A DNA stretch of 64,000 nucleotides from Marinobacter litoralis (GCF_016427555.1 NZ_JAELVS010000003.1:356519-420518); one strand, 5' to 3'; counted from the stretch's first letter, positions 28,908 to 44,189 are shown. Numbers and translations: made by a program. Notes: generated from the sequence alone by a model not told the origin.

Positions 28908-29873
28908 TCAATCCCGAGCATCCGAACGCTGACGCCCGATCATTTCCAGCCCCACCACAATCATCAGGCCCACGCACGCCATTAACCCGGCCAGGCCCAC
29001 CAATGGCTCTTGGCCATGCAGGGTAGCCCAGGTCTCAGGGCTTACCGGTAATTGAGTCAATGGCACCTGCTCTCCGGAACTGTTCGTACGCCAGCTCAAG
29101 GTTTCCTGCCATGGCCAAACCTTCACAAGAGCGCCGATCATAAAGCCCGTAAGCAAAGCCAAGACGGTGTCGTGAGCGTGTTTGAATGCCAGCGTGATAA
29201 GGCGGGCTACTGACAGCAGGCCGATCACACAGCCCGCCATGAACATGCCCAAATCTCCGAGAGCGGCACTTTTTATGGCCGATAAAACCGGTGCATACAT
29301 ACCGATAATCAGTAACAGAAAGCTGCCAGAAATGCCCGGTAAAATCATCGCGCAGATCGCTAAAGCCCCGGCCCCGAGAAACGCCAGAGCTGAAGGATCC
29401 ACTTCATTGGCGGGCAGCGTTGTTACCCACCAGGCAAAGACCACGCCCGCAATCAATGGCAGCAATAACACAGACGAATAGTGTTTTACCTGCTGCCCCA
29501 CGTGCCAGACGGACGCAACGATCAACCCGAAAAAGAAACTCCAGATTAGAATGGGATGCTGATCCAACAACCAGGTGATGAGCGACGCCAGGCTGGCAAC
29601 GCTGGTCAGGATGCCCGCCAACAACAAGACCAGAAAAGAACCGTCAATGGCCCGCCAGAATCCGGAAAAATCGCCGCGAAGCAGCTGTCGGAAAAAAGCA
29701 GCCGGTGCGGCACTGATCGCTTCGAGGAGTCGAAAATAAATTCCCGTAATGAAAGCGATGGTGCCGCCAGAGACACCGGGTACGATGTCTGCCGCGCCCA
29801 TCGCCATGCCTCTCATAAAAACACCGACCGGATGATGCGTTCGGTTTTCTCCGTTCCCTTGCAACTCGGACAT
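28908..29873 (-). CDS. DUF368 membrane protein (PopT-like polyprenyl-phosphate transporter)
   Basis: Polytopic inner-membrane protein (321 aa). Family signature GAADIVPGVSGGTIAFITG near the N-terminus is mirrored by a second, inverted-repeat half with ILPGISGSFLLLIIGMY. DUF368 proteins have recently been reported to recycle undecaprenyl phosphate across the membrane (PopT); function here is inferred from family. It overlaps the pcm stop by one base (TAATG), so it is translated with pcm. Its position between pcm and nlpD is not the E. coli arrangement. Confidence 0.85.
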   Translation of the reverse strand: MSELQGNGENRTHHPVGVFMRGMAMGAADIVPGVSGGTIAFITGIYFRLLEAISAAPAAFFRQLLRGDFSGFWRAIDGSFLVLLLAGILTSVASLASLITWLLDQHPILIWSFFFGLIVASVWHVGQQVKHYSSVLLLPLIAGVVFAWWVTTLPANEVDPSALAFLGAGALAICAMILPGISGSFLLLIIGMYAPVLSAIKSAALGDLGMFMAGCVIGLLSVARLITLAFKHAHDTVLALLTGFMIGALVKVWPWQETLSWRTNSSGEQVPLTQLPVSPETWATLHGQEPLVGLAGLMACVGLMIVVGLEMIGRQRSDARD

Positions 29874-30529
29874 TAACGGACCACCCCACCCAACAAGGGA
29901 ACAAACTTGACCGGTTCCAGTTCACGGCGCTCGAAGTTATCACCGTGGCGCACTATTTCGACCAACACCTGATCCTCTTCGCCGACGGGCGCAATCAACA
30001 CTCCACCATCCGCAAGCTGGTCCAGCAAATCTTTGGGAACATCTGCCGGTGCCGCTGTCACAATGATGCCGTCAAAAGGGCCGCGGTCGGGCCAACCCAT
30101 GCCGCCATCTGCATGCTTGAGCATCACGTTGCGGATGTTGAGCTGGCGCAGCCTGTCACGGGCCCGCTCTTGCAACGGGCGGATTCGCTCGACGCTGTAA
30201 ATCTCTTTAAACAGCTGGGAAAGCACTGATGTCTGATAACCTGAGCCGGTCCCTAGCTCCAGGACCCTCTCAGGCTCATGAGCCAGGAGAAGCTCTGTCA
30301 TACGGGCCACAATATAAGGCTGGGACAGGGTTTGGCTGTAGCCGATCGGCAGTGCCGTGTCTTCATAGGCCCGGTGAGACAGGGCCTCATCCAGAAAGAT
30401 GTGCCGCGGGATTTGCCCAATGACTTCCAACACCCGGTCAGACTCTATGCCCGATTCCCGCAAACGTTGTACAAGGCGCATTCGGGTGCGCCGGGAGGTC
30501 ATTCCAATACCTTCAATCTGAGCATTCAT
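29873..30529 (-). CDS. pcm: Protein-L-isoaspartate O-methyltransferase
   Basis: SAM-dependent enzyme (218 aa) that starts repair of isoaspartyl residues in aged proteins. Motifs: [37 protein letters not shown], the SAM-binding [12 protein letters not shown] and GVLIAPVG. The ATG at 30529 overlaps the surE stop (ATGA); the frame stays open upstream but within surE. Part of the surE-pcm-(DUF368)-nlpD-rpoS stationary-phase cluster. Confidence 0.95.
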   Translation of the reverse strand: MNAQIEGIGMTSRRTRMRLVQRLRESGIESDRVLEVIGQIPRHIFLDEALSHRAYEDTALPIGYSQTLSQPYIVARMTELLLAHEPERVLELGTGSGYQTSVLSQLFKEIYSVERIRPLQERARDRLRQLNIRNVMLKHADGGMGWPDRGPFDGIIVTAAPADVPKDLLDQLADGGVLIAPVGEEDQVLVEIVRHGDNFERRELEPVKFVPLLGGVVR

Positions 30530-31296
30530 TGATCTACGACCTCTACTCCGGTCAAGCCACCAAGCCAATCCTTGAGCTCCGGGAGCGCTGCATGTCTCGT
30601 CATATCAGTATGAACAGGCGTAATCGACACACATTTTTGACTGACCGCATAGAAATCGGTTCCCGGCCCGGCATCGCCCCCCCGGCCTGCGGCGCCGATC
30701 CAGTAACGTTTCTTACCTCTTGGGCAGGTGACAGGAACAACGCCCTCAGCGCGCTCACGATGCCCCAGCCGGGTGATGCAAAACCCGGCGATTTCGTCCC
30801 ACGGGACATCGGGAACATTGACGTTGAGTATGGATCTTGGCCCAAGAGCGAGGGTGCGAGGATTTTCCAGCAAGCGACGTACAACCTGAGCGGCCGTTTC
30901 ATAATGGAAGCGCCCTTCGTTCGCCAGAGATACCGCTATGGCCGGTAAACCAAGATGGCGGCCTTCGGTAGCGGCTGCTACCGTGCCGGAATAGATAATG
31001 TCATCGCCAAGGTTTGCGTGGGTATTAATGCCAGACACCACTCGATCAAAAGGTTTGCTGAACAAGCCATTGACCGCCAGGTGCACACAATCCGTAGGTG
31101 TGCCGTCAACCGACTGAAAACCGTTAGGGTGTGTTTCGACCGTCAGTGGCCGACTCAATGTCAGAGAGTTGCTGGCACCACTGTGGTCGCGGTCCGGTGC
31201 AACTACCTCCAGCTCACCCAAACCTTGCAACCCCTCATGCAGGGCAACCAAGCCAGGCGAATGAACGCCATCATCATTCGACAGTAGAATTCGCAA
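30526..31296 (-). CDS. surE: 5'/3'-nucleotidase SurE
   Basis: Metal-dependent survival-protein nucleotidase (256 aa). The N-terminus [10 protein letters not shown] has the paired Asp ligands D8 and D9. [12 protein letters not shown] and [20 protein letters not shown] complete the active site. The start codon is TTG, supported by GGAG 6-7 nt upstream and by the family N-terminus; no ATG is available. truD ends 24 bp upstream. Confidence 0.95.
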   Translation of the reverse strand: MRILLSNDDGVHSPGLVALHEGLQGLGELEVVAPDRDHSGASNSLTLSRPLTVETHPNGFQSVDGTPTDCVHLAVNGLFSKPFDRVVSGINTHANLGDDIIYSGTVAAATEGRHLGLPAIAVSLANEGRFHYETAAQVVRRLLENPRTLALGPRSILNVNVPDVPWDEIAGFCITRLGHRERAEGVVPVTCPRGKKRYWIGAAGRGGDAGPGTDFYAVSQKCVSITPVHTDMTRHAALPELKDWLGGLTGVEVVDQ

Positions 31297-31320
31297 AGTG
31301 ATCTCCAGCTAGCTCGCTTA

Positions 31321-32379
31321 TTACTTATTATCACGGCTGAGGCTCATGTCCTGCAGCTCAAAAACATCACCCAACACAGTGGTTGCGTACTGACCAGGCG
31401 GCAACAAGAACTGCAGCTGAAGGGTAGTGGCGTCTAACCACTCCCAGCGCAACCCATCCGGCCGAGTGACTAAGGCACGACGTTCGGGCTTCATACGCGT
31501 ACTCGAAAAGAGCTGCTCAAACTCCGGATGCAGCGCAACAACTGACCGTTCCAAGCGTTCTTGTTGTTCAGTGGCCTGGGTGCCACCATCGCCCCAAAGA
31601 GGGCCGGTTGGCTTGCCGTCATCAGCCGGCTCCCCGGGCAATGGCGTAAACCAGTTTCCGGCACTGACACGCTCTGCCAGCACCTCGTTGAACAACCACG
31701 AACGTGCCGCCGAAAAGTACAATACGTTTTTCGAGGCACTTCCGCCACCGCCGCGACGACCACCGCGCTTTCGATTCAATCGTGTGGGATCAAGATTGAC
31801 CGCCTTATCCAAATTGCCGCCACCCAGGCCAAATCGCTGAGGGCCGAAATAATTTGGCGCACCACGCTCGGCTAACTCAGCCAAGGCCGCGTCAATGTGA
31901 GGGCGCTCCCCTCGGACTTCTCGCAACACCAGCTCAAAACCATTGTGTTCATGCTCGCCGCGACGAAGCTTCCGGGCGTGTCGACAATGAGCCAGGACGG
32001 GCCAGCGCTCCGCGATCGCAGCCAGCAATCCAGCATCGTCTGATTCCAGCCCGGGGCGGTACAAACTGAACCACTGCACCGTTACCGCATGACGGTCTTT
32101 CATCCCACAAAAGCCCACTTCGAATGCTTTCGTGCCCGCCAGGGCCGCCAACTCGCGCGCAACGTACTCGGTGTTGTCACCGGTCTTTTCGATACGAACG
32201 CACAGATGCTCTCCGCCCCCGGTCTTGTTAACTTGCGGAGCTTCGAAGTCGGACGATAAATACTCGGTCACCCGAAAATCTTCAGGACTGACCTTGAGCA
32301 AGGCGGAAGCAGGCCGAGCGCCCGAAGACGTTGGCCAATCAAGGCGCCAGCGCGCTGTCACTACCGACGATGAACTCAC
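31321..32379 (-). CDS. truD: tRNA pseudouridine(13) synthase
   Basis: Makes pseudouridine-13 in tRNA-Glu. The catalytic Asp is in FCGMKDRHA and the NYFG motif is in [12 protein letters not shown] low-complexity basic insert ([16 protein letters not shown]) precedes the conserved SAARSWLFN segment; I do not recall such a glycine-rich stretch in other TruD proteins. The start is GTG, overlapping the ispF stop (GTGA). 352 aa. Confidence 0.94.
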   Translation of the reverse strand: MSSSSVVTARWRLDWPTSSGARPASALLKVSPEDFRVTEYLSSDFEAPQVNKTGGGEHLCVRIEKTGDNTEYVARELAALAGTKAFEVGFCGMKDRHAVTVQWFSLYRPGLESDDAGLLAAIAERWPVLAHCRHARKLRRGEHEHNGFELVLREVRGERPHIDAALAELAERGAPNYFGPQRFGLGGGNLDKAVNLDPTRLNRKRGGRRGGGGSASKNVLYFSAARSWLFNEVLAERVSAGNWFTPLPGEPADDGKPTGPLWGDGGTQATEQQERLERSVVALHPEFEQLFSSTRMKPERRALVTRPDGLRWEWLDATTLQLQFLLPPGQYATTVLGDVFELQDMSLSRDNK

Positions 32380-32855
32380 AGAGTCACCGGCTCAAGTAAA
32401 CACACCGCCTGACAGGCAATGCCCTCACCCCGACCAGTGAAGCCCAGCTTCTCGCTGGTTGTCGCCTTTACACTCACCCGATTAACGGGCACCCCTAAAT
32501 CCGCGGCAATATTCAATCGCATGGCTTCAACATGAGGCGCCATCTTAGGAGCTTGAGCAATGATCGTGGCATCTACATTGACAACCGAAAAGCCTTCGTC
32601 CTGAACCCGCTGCATCACCATCCGCAATAATTCGCGACTGTCCGCCCCGGCCCACTCGTCGCTGGTATCCGGAAACAGATGGCCAATATCACCCAGTGCA
32701 ACCGCGCCGAGCAGTGCGTCTGCCAACGCATGCAAAAGAACGTCGCCATCCGAGTGGGCTTTCAGCCCCTGACTGAAGGGAATTTTAACCCCACCTAAAA
32801 TGACAAAATCGCCCTCACAAAAGGCATGGACATCAAAGCCCTGGCCAATACGCAT
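32376..32855 (-). CDS. ispF: 2-C-methyl-D-erythritol 2,4-cyclodiphosphate synthase
   Basis: Fifth step of the MEP isoprenoid pathway. The zinc ligands D8, H10 and H42 fall exactly where they do in E. coli IspF ([24 protein letters not shown]). The frame offers two ATGs; the one at 32855 is chosen because the GGAG abuts the first (32861) but is 6 nt from the second, and the second gives the family N-terminus. 159 aa. It ends overlapping truD. Confidence 0.96.
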   Translation of the reverse strand: MRIGQGFDVHAFCEGDFVILGGVKIPFSQGLKAHSDGDVLLHALADALLGAVALGDIGHLFPDTSDEWAGADSRELLRMVMQRVQDEGFSVVNVDATIIAQAPKMAPHVEAMRLNIAADLGVPVNRVSVKATTSEKLGFTGRGEGIACQAVCLLEPVTL

Positions 32856-32899
32856 GGTCATCTCCGAATCAAAAACCAGAATGTGCGGGTAGGCAAATC

Positions 32900-33601
32900 T
32901 TACTGCCGGTTCAGAATAAACTCGGCCAGTTCCAGATCCGACGGTACCGTGATTTTCAGGTTATCCGCCCGGCCTTCCACCAGAAGTGGCATATTACCGG
33001 AAAACTCCATAGCAGAGGACTCATCCGTAACCGTATGGTTGTTTTTGAGGCACAATTCCAATGCGGCTTTCAAAGCACCAAAACGAAACATTTGTGGGGT
33101 TAATGCCCGCCACAACTGGCTTCGATCAACGGTTTCTTCAACCTCAGGCTCCCTTCCTCTGTTGGCCCGTTTCAAGGTGTCTGCCACCGGCGCTGCAAGC
33201 AATCCCCCGACCGGGTGGTCAAACAACGTGTCAATCAGATTGGAAAGATCGTGGGGGTGCAAGCATGGGCGTGCAGCGTCATGCACCAACACCCAGTCGT
33301 TATCATCGGCTTGCTCGTCCAGCGCATGCAGCGCTGCAAGCACCGAATCTGCCCGCTCTTTTCCACCGGTGCAGGTCTGGATACGCTCATCCTTGGCGCA
33401 TTCGCTGTCCGGCCACCATTGATCTTGGGGGTTTAACGCTACCATGCAGCCTTTAAACGGCGCATTGTTCAGCAAACGGGACAGGGTGATATCGAGGATA
33501 AAGCGGTCAGAGATTTTCAGGTACTGCTTGGGGCATTCAGCTTTCATACGCTGGCCGATACCAGCGGCAGGAACCACAAGCCAAAGATTATGGGTTTTCA
33601 T
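32900..33601 (-). CDS. ispD: 2-C-methyl-D-erythritol 4-phosphate cytidylyltransferase
   Basis: Third step of the MEP pathway: CTP + MEP gives CDP-ME. Nucleotide-binding loop [11 protein letters not shown] is followed by ECPKQYL and [11 protein letters not shown]. The ATG at 33601 gives [11 protein letters not shown] and 233 aa. There is no clear Shine-Dalgarno upstream. The preceding 144 bp to ftsB contain copy B of the palindromic element, so expression relative to ftsB may be affected. Confidence 0.95.
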   Translation of the reverse strand: MKTHNLWLVVPAAGIGQRMKAECPKQYLKISDRFILDITLSRLLNNAPFKGCMVALNPQDQWWPDSECAKDERIQTCTGGKERADSVLAALHALDEQADDNDWVLVHDAARPCLHPHDLSNLIDTLFDHPVGGLLAAPVADTLKRANRGREPEVEETVDRSQLWRALTPQMFRFGALKAALELCLKNNHTVTDESSAMEFSGNMPLLVEGRADNLKITVPSDLELAEFILNRQ

Positions 33602-33624
33602 AGAGGCAGATAAACAAAGTTGGG

Positions 33625-33734
33625 AGAGCATTGGGCGGATACTTTCCGGGAATGTCGAAGGCCAAGGATGGCCTGAGAGAAGCGCACATGGATGTGCTCG
33701 TAGCGGTTCCCGGAAAGTATCCGCCCGATGCTCT
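33625..33734 (-). repeat. Variable-arm palindromic element, copy B
   Basis: Arms 33625-33652 and 33707-33734 pair over 28 bp with a single G-T wobble (arm starts AGAGCATTGGGCGGATAC). They enclose a 54-nt core at 33653-33706 that, on the minus strand, matches copy A at 53 of 54 bases. Here the core is in the same orientation as the genes. It fills most of the ftsB-ispD gap, ending about 24 bp before the ispD ATG. Confidence 0.9.
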
Positions 33735-33745
33735 GTGCACCGAAA

Positions 33746-34018
33746 TTACTTCTCGACAACGAGGAAAAACGTCTCATCATCCCGAATCAAGCCCAGGTTC
33801 ATGCGAGCCCGCTCTTCCACCGCCCCCTGCTGATTTCGCAGGTTACGAACCTCTGCGTATAACCGATCGTTCCGAGCCGCCAGCCCGGCATTCTCGGCCT
33901 GCTGCTTGGCAATCGCTTCTTCCAGAGCCCACACTTGCGCAAAGCTACCCTCCCCGACCCACAGGCGTACCTGTAGCAGGAGAATCAGCACAGCAAGAAT
34001 GGCCCAAAGCGTTTTCAT
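33746..34018 (-). CDS. ftsB: Cell division protein FtsB
   Basis: Small bitopic divisome protein (90 aa) working with FtsL and FtsQ. An N-terminal membrane helix (residues 4-21) is followed by a coiled coil (EEAIAKQQAENAGLAARNDR) and the conserved EERARMNLGLIRDDE. Located between eno and ispD, its usual place. Confidence 0.94.
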   Translation of the reverse strand: MKTLWAILAVLILLLQVRLWVGEGSFAQVWALEEAIAKQQAENAGLAARNDRLYAEVRNLRNQQGAVEERARMNLGLIRDDETFFLVVEK

Positions 34019-34065
34019 GCAGATTAGCTCAAAAAATAACAGTTAAAAACTAACGTCAGAGGGTA

Positions 34066-34071
34066 AGTATA
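34066..34071 (-). promoter_or_regulatory. Putative ftsB -10 box
   Basis: TATACT on the minus strand (5 of 6 to consensus) lies about 48 bp before the ftsB ATG and just past the eno terminator. The -35 at 17 bp spacing is weak (TCTTGT). Confidence 0.4.
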
Positions 34072-34115
34072 GACGCTCAGGTAGATTAACAAGAAAATGC
34101 CCCAACTTATTGGGC

Positions 34116-34161
34116 AAAAAGGCCATCGTGTCTGAATTTTCATCCAGAACGCGATGGCCTT
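34116..34161 (-). terminator. eno intrinsic terminator
   Basis: AAGGCCATCG (34119-34128) pairs with CGATGGCCTT (34152-34161) with extra inner pairing, followed on the minus strand by a T-run (the A-run 34116-34120 on plus). It lies about 53 bp past the eno stop. Confidence 0.85.
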
Positions 34162-34173
34162 AACATTTTGTTA

Positions 34174-34195
34174 CCTGACAGCATTCACTGTCAGG
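34174..34195 (-). repeat. 8-bp hairpin just after eno
   Basis: CCTGACAG, six bases, then CTGTCAGG, 18 bp beyond the eno stop and upstream of the main terminator. There is no T-run; it probably protects the mRNA 3' end. Confidence 0.5.
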
Positions 34196-34213
34196 TGTAC
34201 CGCAGGCTCGTAA

Positions 34214-35551
<1,338 letters not shown>

Positions 35552-35579
35552 TTATCAATTTCGGTGCTGGAGCGATCAA

Positions 35580-35673
35580 CTGGAAGGGCCTGGCGAAAAC
35601 CGCTACAAGCACATCCATGTGCGCTTCTCTCCGGCCATCCATGGCCTACGAAATTTTCGCCAGGCCCTTCCAG
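35580..35673 (+). repeat. Variable-arm palindromic element, copy C
   Basis: Arms 35580-35599 and 35654-35673 are a perfect 20-bp inverted repeat (CTGGAAGGGCCTGGCGAAAA and its complement), extended outward by GAGCGA/TCGCTC after a 4-nt bulge. The 54-nt core 35600-35653 matches copy A at 50 of 54 bases. Its second hairpin is GGCCAT-CC-ATGGCC, so both core hairpins share CATCCATG. It lies between kdsA and eno, antisense to both. Confidence 0.9.
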
Positions 35674-35745
35674 TCGCTCACTCTTCAAGTCCGCAGTTTG
35701 CCTTCGTGGTAATTACGTCCGGAATATGCGGGCTTTCAAATTGCG

Positions 35746-38281
<2,536 letters not shown>

Positions 38282-38321
38282 TCAAGATGGGACATCAGAC
38301 TACCAGAAAGCCCTCACCTAC

Positions 38322-39665
38322 TCAATTAAAATCCCGTTCCACAATAAGCCTCCAACCGGTGGTCGGGGCGCTTCCCGAGTATTGGTCAGAACACCATAAA
38401 TCGCCAATCGCAATCAGCTCTTCACCCTCGCCTACACGCCTGTAAACCAAGGGCAGCAAGGCTCTTTCCCAAGGCGGGACGCCCTGTTCCTGAAGCCATG
38501 TTTTTAATGCCCGGGAGGGACTATCGGGCCGAATTTTTACCCGTTCACCGCCTTGCCTCGTAGATACCCGTATTGGCGGCGAAGATCCCATTGAGGTACC
38601 TGCAATTTGAATTGGCAACAAACGGAGCCGCCAGCCTCCCCAGTTCACCACCTCATTCGGTGAAAGATCGACAGGCCCTTTCGGCACTACAGCTTCAGGC
38701 ACAAGATAGAGATGACCGCGATACCGGCGCAAGGCAAAGCCGGCACCCCGGATTTCCGGCGCCCGGTCTTCTGCCGCGTTCAGCAGATCGGAAAGCCCCT
38801 GATCCAGGCCGCTACTCGCTGGCACTTCAAAACGACGCTGCAGCAGCCACCACCGCACCAGATTTCGCTGTTCGAGAGTACTCAGGCTCCCAAATTTCGC
38901 CAGCACCAGCCGCCCCTTATCCGCGCAAGACTGCCACTGCAGTTCCGCCAAACGCTGATTCAGCTCGGCGCTTTCCCGGCATGCTCCAGCGCTATGCTCC
39001 AGTCGCCGCAACAAGCCCGGCCAGCGCGCTTTCAATTTCGGGAGGATTGCATGACGCAAGTAATTACGGTCGTAGACCGTGCTGGCATTGCTCGGGTCAT
39101 CCACCCAGCTCACACCGGCATCAACCGCGACCTGCTCCAGCCGGTTACGCTCTATCGACAACCACGGTCGATAAAGATGCCCCTTACCCAACGCTCGGTT
39201 TACTGGCATACCGGAAAGCCCTTTCACGCCCGAACCCCGGAGCATTCGAAACAGGACCGTTTCGGCTTGATCATCCCCGTGATGAGCCATCAGGATCAGG
39301 TCGCCACCACCAATGCGACGTTCGAAGACTCGGTAACGGGCGTTTCTTGCCGCTTCTTCCAAGCCGCCAGCAGCGGTATCCGAAACAGGCACATCAACGT
39401 GCTCGACCACAATGGGCACGCCCAGGCGCTCGCATACATCCCGGCAGAACTGCTCAGTCTGCTGATGGTTCGCTTGAAGCTGGTGATTAATATGCAGTGC
39501 AGTGATATTGGAATGGCAAGCCGCCGCCACGTGCAGCAGCAGCGCCGAATCCAGACCGCCGCTGAAGGCGATCCAGAGCCGGGAATATTCGGGGAGAGTG
39601 CTGACCGGCGCTCGCAGATCATCCGGCCAGTCAGCATGCCGGGCGGAGTTACCGCCCGCCTTCAT
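38322..39665 (-). CDS. tilS: tRNA(Ile)-lysidine synthetase
   Basis: Modifies C34 of tRNA-Ile(CAU) to lysidine using ATP. The PP-loop SGGLDS is at residues 35-40 and [20 protein letters not shown] is the conserved catalytic stretch. The central and C-terminal TilS domains follow (447 aa in all). It overlaps the accA 3' end by 17 bp. Confidence 0.95.
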   Translation of the reverse strand: MKAGGNSARHADWPDDLRAPVSTLPEYSRLWIAFSGGLDSALLLHVAAACHSNITALHINHQLQANHQQTEQFCRDVCERLGVPIVVEHVDVPVSDTAAGGLEEAARNARYRVFERRIGGGDLILMAHHGDDQAETVLFRMLRGSGVKGLSGMPVNRALGKGHLYRPWLSIERNRLEQVAVDAGVSWVDDPSNASTVYDRNYLRHAILPKLKARWPGLLRRLEHSAGACRESAELNQRLAELQWQSCADKGRLVLAKFGSLSTLEQRNLVRWWLLQRRFEVPASSGLDQGLSDLLNAAEDRAPEIRGAGFALRRYRGHLYLVPEAVVPKGPVDLSPNEVVNWGGWRLRLLPIQIAGTSMGSSPPIRVSTRQGGERVKIRPDSPSRALKTWLQEQGVPPWERALLPLVYRRVGEGEELIAIGDLWCSDQYSGSAPTTGWRLIVERDFN

Positions 39666-40602
39666 ACTTGGTCAAACGCTCATACCGGCGGGCGATCAAC
39701 TCATCCTGTGGCAGGCGGCACAATTCGGCCAACCCGGTTTCAAGTTGCGCTTTCAGGGTTGCCGCCATATCTTCGGGGCTGCGGTGCGCCCCGCCTAACG
39801 GCTCTTCTATGACGTTGTCGGCAACGCCCAACTCTTTCAGGCGAGTCGCCGTCACACCCATGGCTTCGGCCGCTTGCGATGCGTACTCGGCGCTTTTCCA
39901 GAGTATCGACGCACACCCTTCCGGAGAGATCACGGCATAGGTTGAATATTGCAACATATTCAACTGATCACATACGCCAATAGCAAGCGCGCCACCGGAC
40001 CCACCTTCACCAATGACGGTCGAAATGATCGGTGTTTTCAGCCTCGACATCACCGCAAGGTTGAAAGCAATGGCTTCACTTTGACCGCGCTCTTCCGCGC
40101 CGATACCGGGATAGGCCCCCGGGGTGTCAATGAACGTCAGAATCGGCATTTTGAACCGCTCAGCCATTTCCATCAGACGCAGGGCTTTACGATAACCTTC
40201 AGGGCGCGGCATACCGAAGTTACGTTTAACTTTGTCACGCACTTCCCGCCCTTTCTGATGCCCGATGACCATAACCGGCTGATTGCCCAGACGAGCAGTG
40301 CCGCCTACGATGGCCTGGTCATCTGCATAGCGACGATCGCCGTGCAGCTCATCAAAATCGTCAAAAATCAGATCAATATAATCCTGGGTGTAGGGCCGGC
40401 GAGGATGCCGTGCCAAGCGTGCTACATCCCAGGGCTTGAGATCAGAAAAAATGCTCTCTGTCAGGCTGACGCTCTTCTTTTTGAGGCGACTGATCTCATC
40501 GGTAATATTGATGTCGGTATCGTTACCAACCATTCGAAGCTCTTCGATTTTGGCTTCGAGATCGGCGATCGGCTGTTCGAAATCCAGGTAATTAGGGTTC
40601 AT
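39649..40602 (-). CDS. accA: Acetyl-CoA carboxylase carboxyltransferase subunit alpha
   Basis: Alpha subunit of the carboxyltransferase that forms malonyl-CoA with AccD (317 aa). [20 protein letters not shown] is the typical N-terminus. [33 protein letters not shown] and [13 protein letters not shown] form the CoA-carboxylase core. It lies between dnaE and tilS, its usual neighbourhood. Confidence 0.97.
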   Translation of the reverse strand: MNPNYLDFEQPIADLEAKIEELRMVGNDTDINITDEISRLKKKSVSLTESIFSDLKPWDVARLARHPRRPYTQDYIDLIFDDFDELHGDRRYADDQAIVGGTARLGNQPVMVIGHQKGREVRDKVKRNFGMPRPEGYRKALRLMEMAERFKMPILTFIDTPGAYPGIGAEERGQSEAIAFNLAVMSRLKTPIISTVIGEGGSGGALAIGVCDQLNMLQYSTYAVISPEGCASILWKSAEYASQAAEAMGVTATRLKELGVADNVIEEPLGGAHRSPEDMAATLKAQLETGLAELCRLPQDELIARRYERLTKYEGGR

Positions 40603-40704
40603 GATGTTCCATCATTTGATTGCCAGGCGGGCAAATGCCCACCCAAACCAGAATTTGGGACAAAGATAGCAGCGCTGGCCGCAGAGCAAAAGCGGACATT
40701 GGTC

Positions 40705-43700
40705 TTAATCATAGACCAGTTCTACTGCTTGGTCGCCCACCAGATGTTTCAGTTCAAACAGGAGGTCATCATCCGGCTGTACTCGCCAGGATTCTCCTAG
40801 TTCTATGCGGGTACGGGCTTCCGCGCTGCTGTATTCAATCCATACCGGGCTGCCGTCGTTACGGAAAGGCCGCAGCGTATCGTCCAACTTATCCAGCAAG
40901 CCGTTTTGCAATTGGTCAGCGTGCAATGCCAAGCGAATTCCCCGACTGAACTGCTGACGCGCTGTCGCGACATCGGTGACCGAGCTGACCCGCATTTTCA
41001 TCTGCCCCGAGTAATCGTCGTGGCTAACCTGCCCCTCCAACACGATCACCTGATCCGATTGAAGCAGCTCCCGGTTCTCAAAATAGGCCTCCGAAAACAG
41101 AGTCGCCTCAATGCGTGCGCTTCTATCATCGAGCGTGATGAAGCACATGGTTGAACCTGTGCGGGTTTTCATGGTGCGCTGAGCCACCACCAAGCCGGCC
41201 ACACGCTGAGGTGATTTATTGGGCTTGAGCTCGGCAATGGACGAGCGGACAAACCGACGCACCTCTTTCTCGTACTCATCGAAGGGGTGGCCGGTAAGAT
41301 AGATACCCAGCGTGTCTTTTTCACCTTTCAGACGTTGCTTTTCAGGCCATTCGCGCACATCGGTCACATCGGCATACACGTCTTCATCATCGCCACCACC
41401 GAGCATTTCGCCAAACATATCCACCATGCCAACGGCATCGTTTCGGGATTGCTGACCGGCCTGCTGTATGGCCTTATCGATACTGGCCATCAGCTGCGCC
41501 CGGGTTGCACCGAGCTTGTCCATTGCGCCGGCACGGATCAATGCTTCCATGGCACGCTTGTTGACCTTCTTCAAATCAACCCGACGAGCGAAATCGAAAA
41601 TGTCCTGGAACGGGCCGCCTTCTTTGGCGGCGGCAACCACGCTTTCGATGGGCCCTTCACCCAAGCCTTTGATGGCACCCAGGCCGTACACAATCTGCCC
41701 GTCGTCATTGACGGTAAAGGTGTACTCGGAACGGCTGACGTCAGGCACCAGAAGGTCGAGCTTCATGTTGCGACATTCTTCGACCAGCGTGACCACCTTG
41801 TCGGTGTTCTGCATATCCGCGGTCAGTACCGCCGCCATAAATTCAGCCGGGTAATGGGCCTTCATCCATAGAGTCTGGTACGACACCAAGGCGTAGGCTG
41901 CGGAGTGCGACTTGTTAAAACCGTAGCCGGCGAATTTCTCAACCAGGTCGAAGATGTTTTCGGCCAGAGTCTTATCAATGCCGTTGTTCGCACATCCGTC
42001 AAGGAAAGAAGCCTTCTGCTTAGCCATTTCCTCGGGCTTTTTCTTACCCATAGCCCGGCGAAGCATGTCGGCGCCACCCAGGGTGTAACCCGCCATAACC
42101 TGAGCAATCTGCATGACCTGCTCCTGGTAGAGGATAACCCCATAGGTGGGCTCCAATACGGGTTTCAGGCCTTCGTATTGATAATCCGGGTGCGGATAGG
42201 ACAGCGGCTGGCGACCGTGCTTACGGTCGATAAAATCATCTACCATGCCCGACTGCAGCGGGCCGGGCCGGAACAATGCCACCAGTGCGATCATATCTTC
42301 CAGTGAGTCTGGCTGAAGACGGCGGATCAGATCTTTCATGCCGCGGGATTCAAGCTGGAACACCGCGGTGGTTTCCGCCTTTTTGAGCATATCGAACGAC
42401 GCTTTGTCATCGAGCGGAATCGTCGCAATATCCAGTTCCGGCTCCCCGCGCTTTTGCCGGCGCGGGTTGATCATGTGCAAAGCCCATTTGATGATGGTGA
42501 GGGTCCGCAGACCCAGAAAGTCGAACTTCACCAGGCCGGCTTCTTCAACGTCACCTTTATCGAACTGGGTGACCAGGCTTCCGCCCTCATCATCACAATA
42601 CAGCGGCGAAAAGTCGGTAATCTTGGTGGGCGCGATCACCACACCCCCGGCGTGTTTACCGGCGTTCCGGCACACACCCTCGAGCTTGAGCGCCATTTCC
42701 CAGATTTCCTGGGCTTCTTCGTCCTGCTCCAAAAATTCTTTAAGCTGAGGTTCCTGCTCAATGGCCTTGTTCAGAGTCATGCCGACTTCGAACGGGATCA
42801 ACTTGGACAGTTTGTCCGCCAGCCCGTATGACTTACCCTGCACTCGGGCCACATCCCGCACCACCGCCTTTGCCGCCATGGTACCGAAGGTAATAATCTG
42901 GGACACCGCTTCCCGGCCGTATTTCTGGGCGGTGTATTCGATAACCCGGTCCCGGCCTTCCATGCAGAAATCAACGTCAAAGTCGGGCATGGATACCCGC
43001 TCCGGGTTGAGGAATCGCTCGAACAGCAAATCGTACTCAAGTGGATCCAGATCGGTAATCAACAGCACATAAGCAACCAGCGAGCCGGCACCGGAACCCC
43101 GCCCCGGCCCAACAGGCACGCCGTTGTTCTTGGCCCACTTGATGAAGTCCATAACGATCAGGAAGTAGCCCGGGAAACCCATCTGAATGATGATATCGAG
43201 CTCAAACTTCAGTCGCTCTTCATAGACCGCCCGTTTTTGGTCGTACTCCGGATCGTCTTTGCTGAGAATCGTTTCCAGACGCATATCCAGACCTTCTTCC
43301 GACACCTTTCGGAAGTAGTCGTCCATGGTCATGCCATCCGGGATCGGATAATTCGGCAGGAAGTACTCACCCAAACGGACCTTTACCGAGCAACGGCGGG
43401 CGATCTCGACGGTGTTCTCGATAGCTTCAGGAATGTCCGAGAACAGTTCGATCATTTCCTCGGCGCTGCGCAGATATTGCCTATCACTGAAACGGCGATC
43501 CCGGCGCGGATCATCCAGCGTGCGACTTTCGCCAATGCAGACCCGGGCCTCGTGGGCCTCAAAGTCGTCAGCGGTCAGGAAGTGCACATCATTGGTTGCC
43601 ACCACCGGCAACTCCATGTCAGCCGCCAGCTCAACGCTCAAGTGCAAACAGTCTTCATCACCAGCCCGGTCGGTGCGCTGAAGCTCCAGGTAATAACTGT

Positions 43701-44187
43701 TCGGGTACAAATCTTTCCAGTACTGGGCGCGCTCGCGGGCCAGTTCCGGCTTGCCTGCCAGCAGTGCTTTCCCGACATCACCCATTTTGGCGCCAGACAA
43801 GGCAATCAAACCGCCAGCACGAACTTCCAGCCATTCCTTTCGGATAATCGGCTTGCCGTACTTCTGACCCTCGGTATAACCTAGTGAAATGATTTCCGTG
43901 AGGTGCAAATAGCCGTCGTTGTCGCGGGCAAGCAGAGTCAGGCGAAACGGGTTTTCAGGCTCATCCGGATTTTCGAGCCACAAATCCGCACCGACGATCG
44001 GCTTGATGCCGGCCCCCATAGCGCCCTGGTAGAAACGAACCAGTGAGCACATATTGGATTGTTCGGTCAGCCCGACCGCGGGCATACCCAGTTCAGCCAC
44101 CCGATTGATCAGAGGCTTGACCCGAACCAGGCCATCCACCATGGAATATTCAGAGTGTACGCGCAGGTGTACGAAAGTATTTGCCAT
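40705..44187 (-). CDS. dnaE: DNA polymerase III subunit alpha
   Basis: Replicative polymerase subunit (1160 aa). The PHP domain opens with [16 protein letters not shown]. The catalytic Asp residues are in [28 protein letters not shown], the tandem helix-hairpin-helix and a C-terminal OB-fold follow. The ATG at 44187 is used; a TTG two codons upstream is less likely. It begins two bases after the TlpA-like gene's stop. Confidence 0.97.
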   Translation of the reverse strand: MANTFVHLRVHSEYSMVDGLVRVKPLINRVAELGMPAVGLTEQSNMCSLVRFYQGAMGAGIKPIVGADLWLENPDEPENPFRLTLLARDNDGYLHLTEIISLGYTEGQKYGKPIIRKEWLEVRAGGLIALSGAKMGDVGKALLAGKPELARERAQYWKDLYPNSYYLELQRTDRAGDEDCLHLSVELAADMELPVVATNDVHFLTADDFEAHEARVCIGESRTLDDPRRDRRFSDRQYLRSAEEMIELFSDIPEAIENTVEIARRCSVKVRLGEYFLPNYPIPDGMTMDDYFRKVSEEGLDMRLETILSKDDPEYDQKRAVYEERLKFELDIIIQMGFPGYFLIVMDFIKWAKNNGVPVGPGRGSGAGSLVAYVLLITDLDPLEYDLLFERFLNPERVSMPDFDVDFCMEGRDRVIEYTAQKYGREAVSQIITFGTMAAKAVVRDVARVQGKSYGLADKLSKLIPFEVGMTLNKAIEQEPQLKEFLEQDEEAQEIWEMALKLEGVCRNAGKHAGGVVIAPTKITDFSPLYCDDEGGSLVTQFDKGDVEEAGLVKFDFLGLRTLTIIKWALHMINPRRQKRGEPELDIATIPLDDKASFDMLKKAETTAVFQLESRGMKDLIRRLQPDSLEDMIALVALFRPGPLQSGMVDDFIDRKHGRQPLSYPHPDYQYEGLKPVLEPTYGVILYQEQVMQIAQVMAGYTLGGADMLRRAMGKKKPEEMAKQKASFLDGCANNGIDKTLAENIFDLVEKFAGYGFNKSHSAAYALVSYQTLWMKAHYPAEFMAAVLTADMQNTDKVVTLVEECRNMKLDLLVPDVSRSEYTFTVNDDGQIVYGLGAIKGLGEGPIESVVAAAKEGGPFQDIFDFARRVDLKKVNKRAMEALIRAGAMDKLGATRAQLMASIDKAIQQAGQQSRNDAVGMVDMFGEMLGGGDDEDVYADVTDVREWPEKQRLKGEKDTLGIYLTGHPFDEYEKEVRRFVRSSIAELKPNKSPQRVAGLVVAQRTMKTRTGSTMCFITLDDRSARIEATLFSEAYFENRELLQSDQVIVLEGQVSHDDYSGQMKMRVSSVTDVATARQQFSRGIRLALHADQLQNGLLDKLDDTLRPFRNDGSPVWIEYSSAEARTRIELGESWRVQPDDDLLFELKHLVGDQAVELVYD

Positions 44188-44189
44188 GT

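Noticed and set aside
33631..34053. Open frame running through element copy B and antisense to ftsB
   Set aside because: It exists only because the palindromic core is open in that frame; frame and flanks are not preserved between copies.
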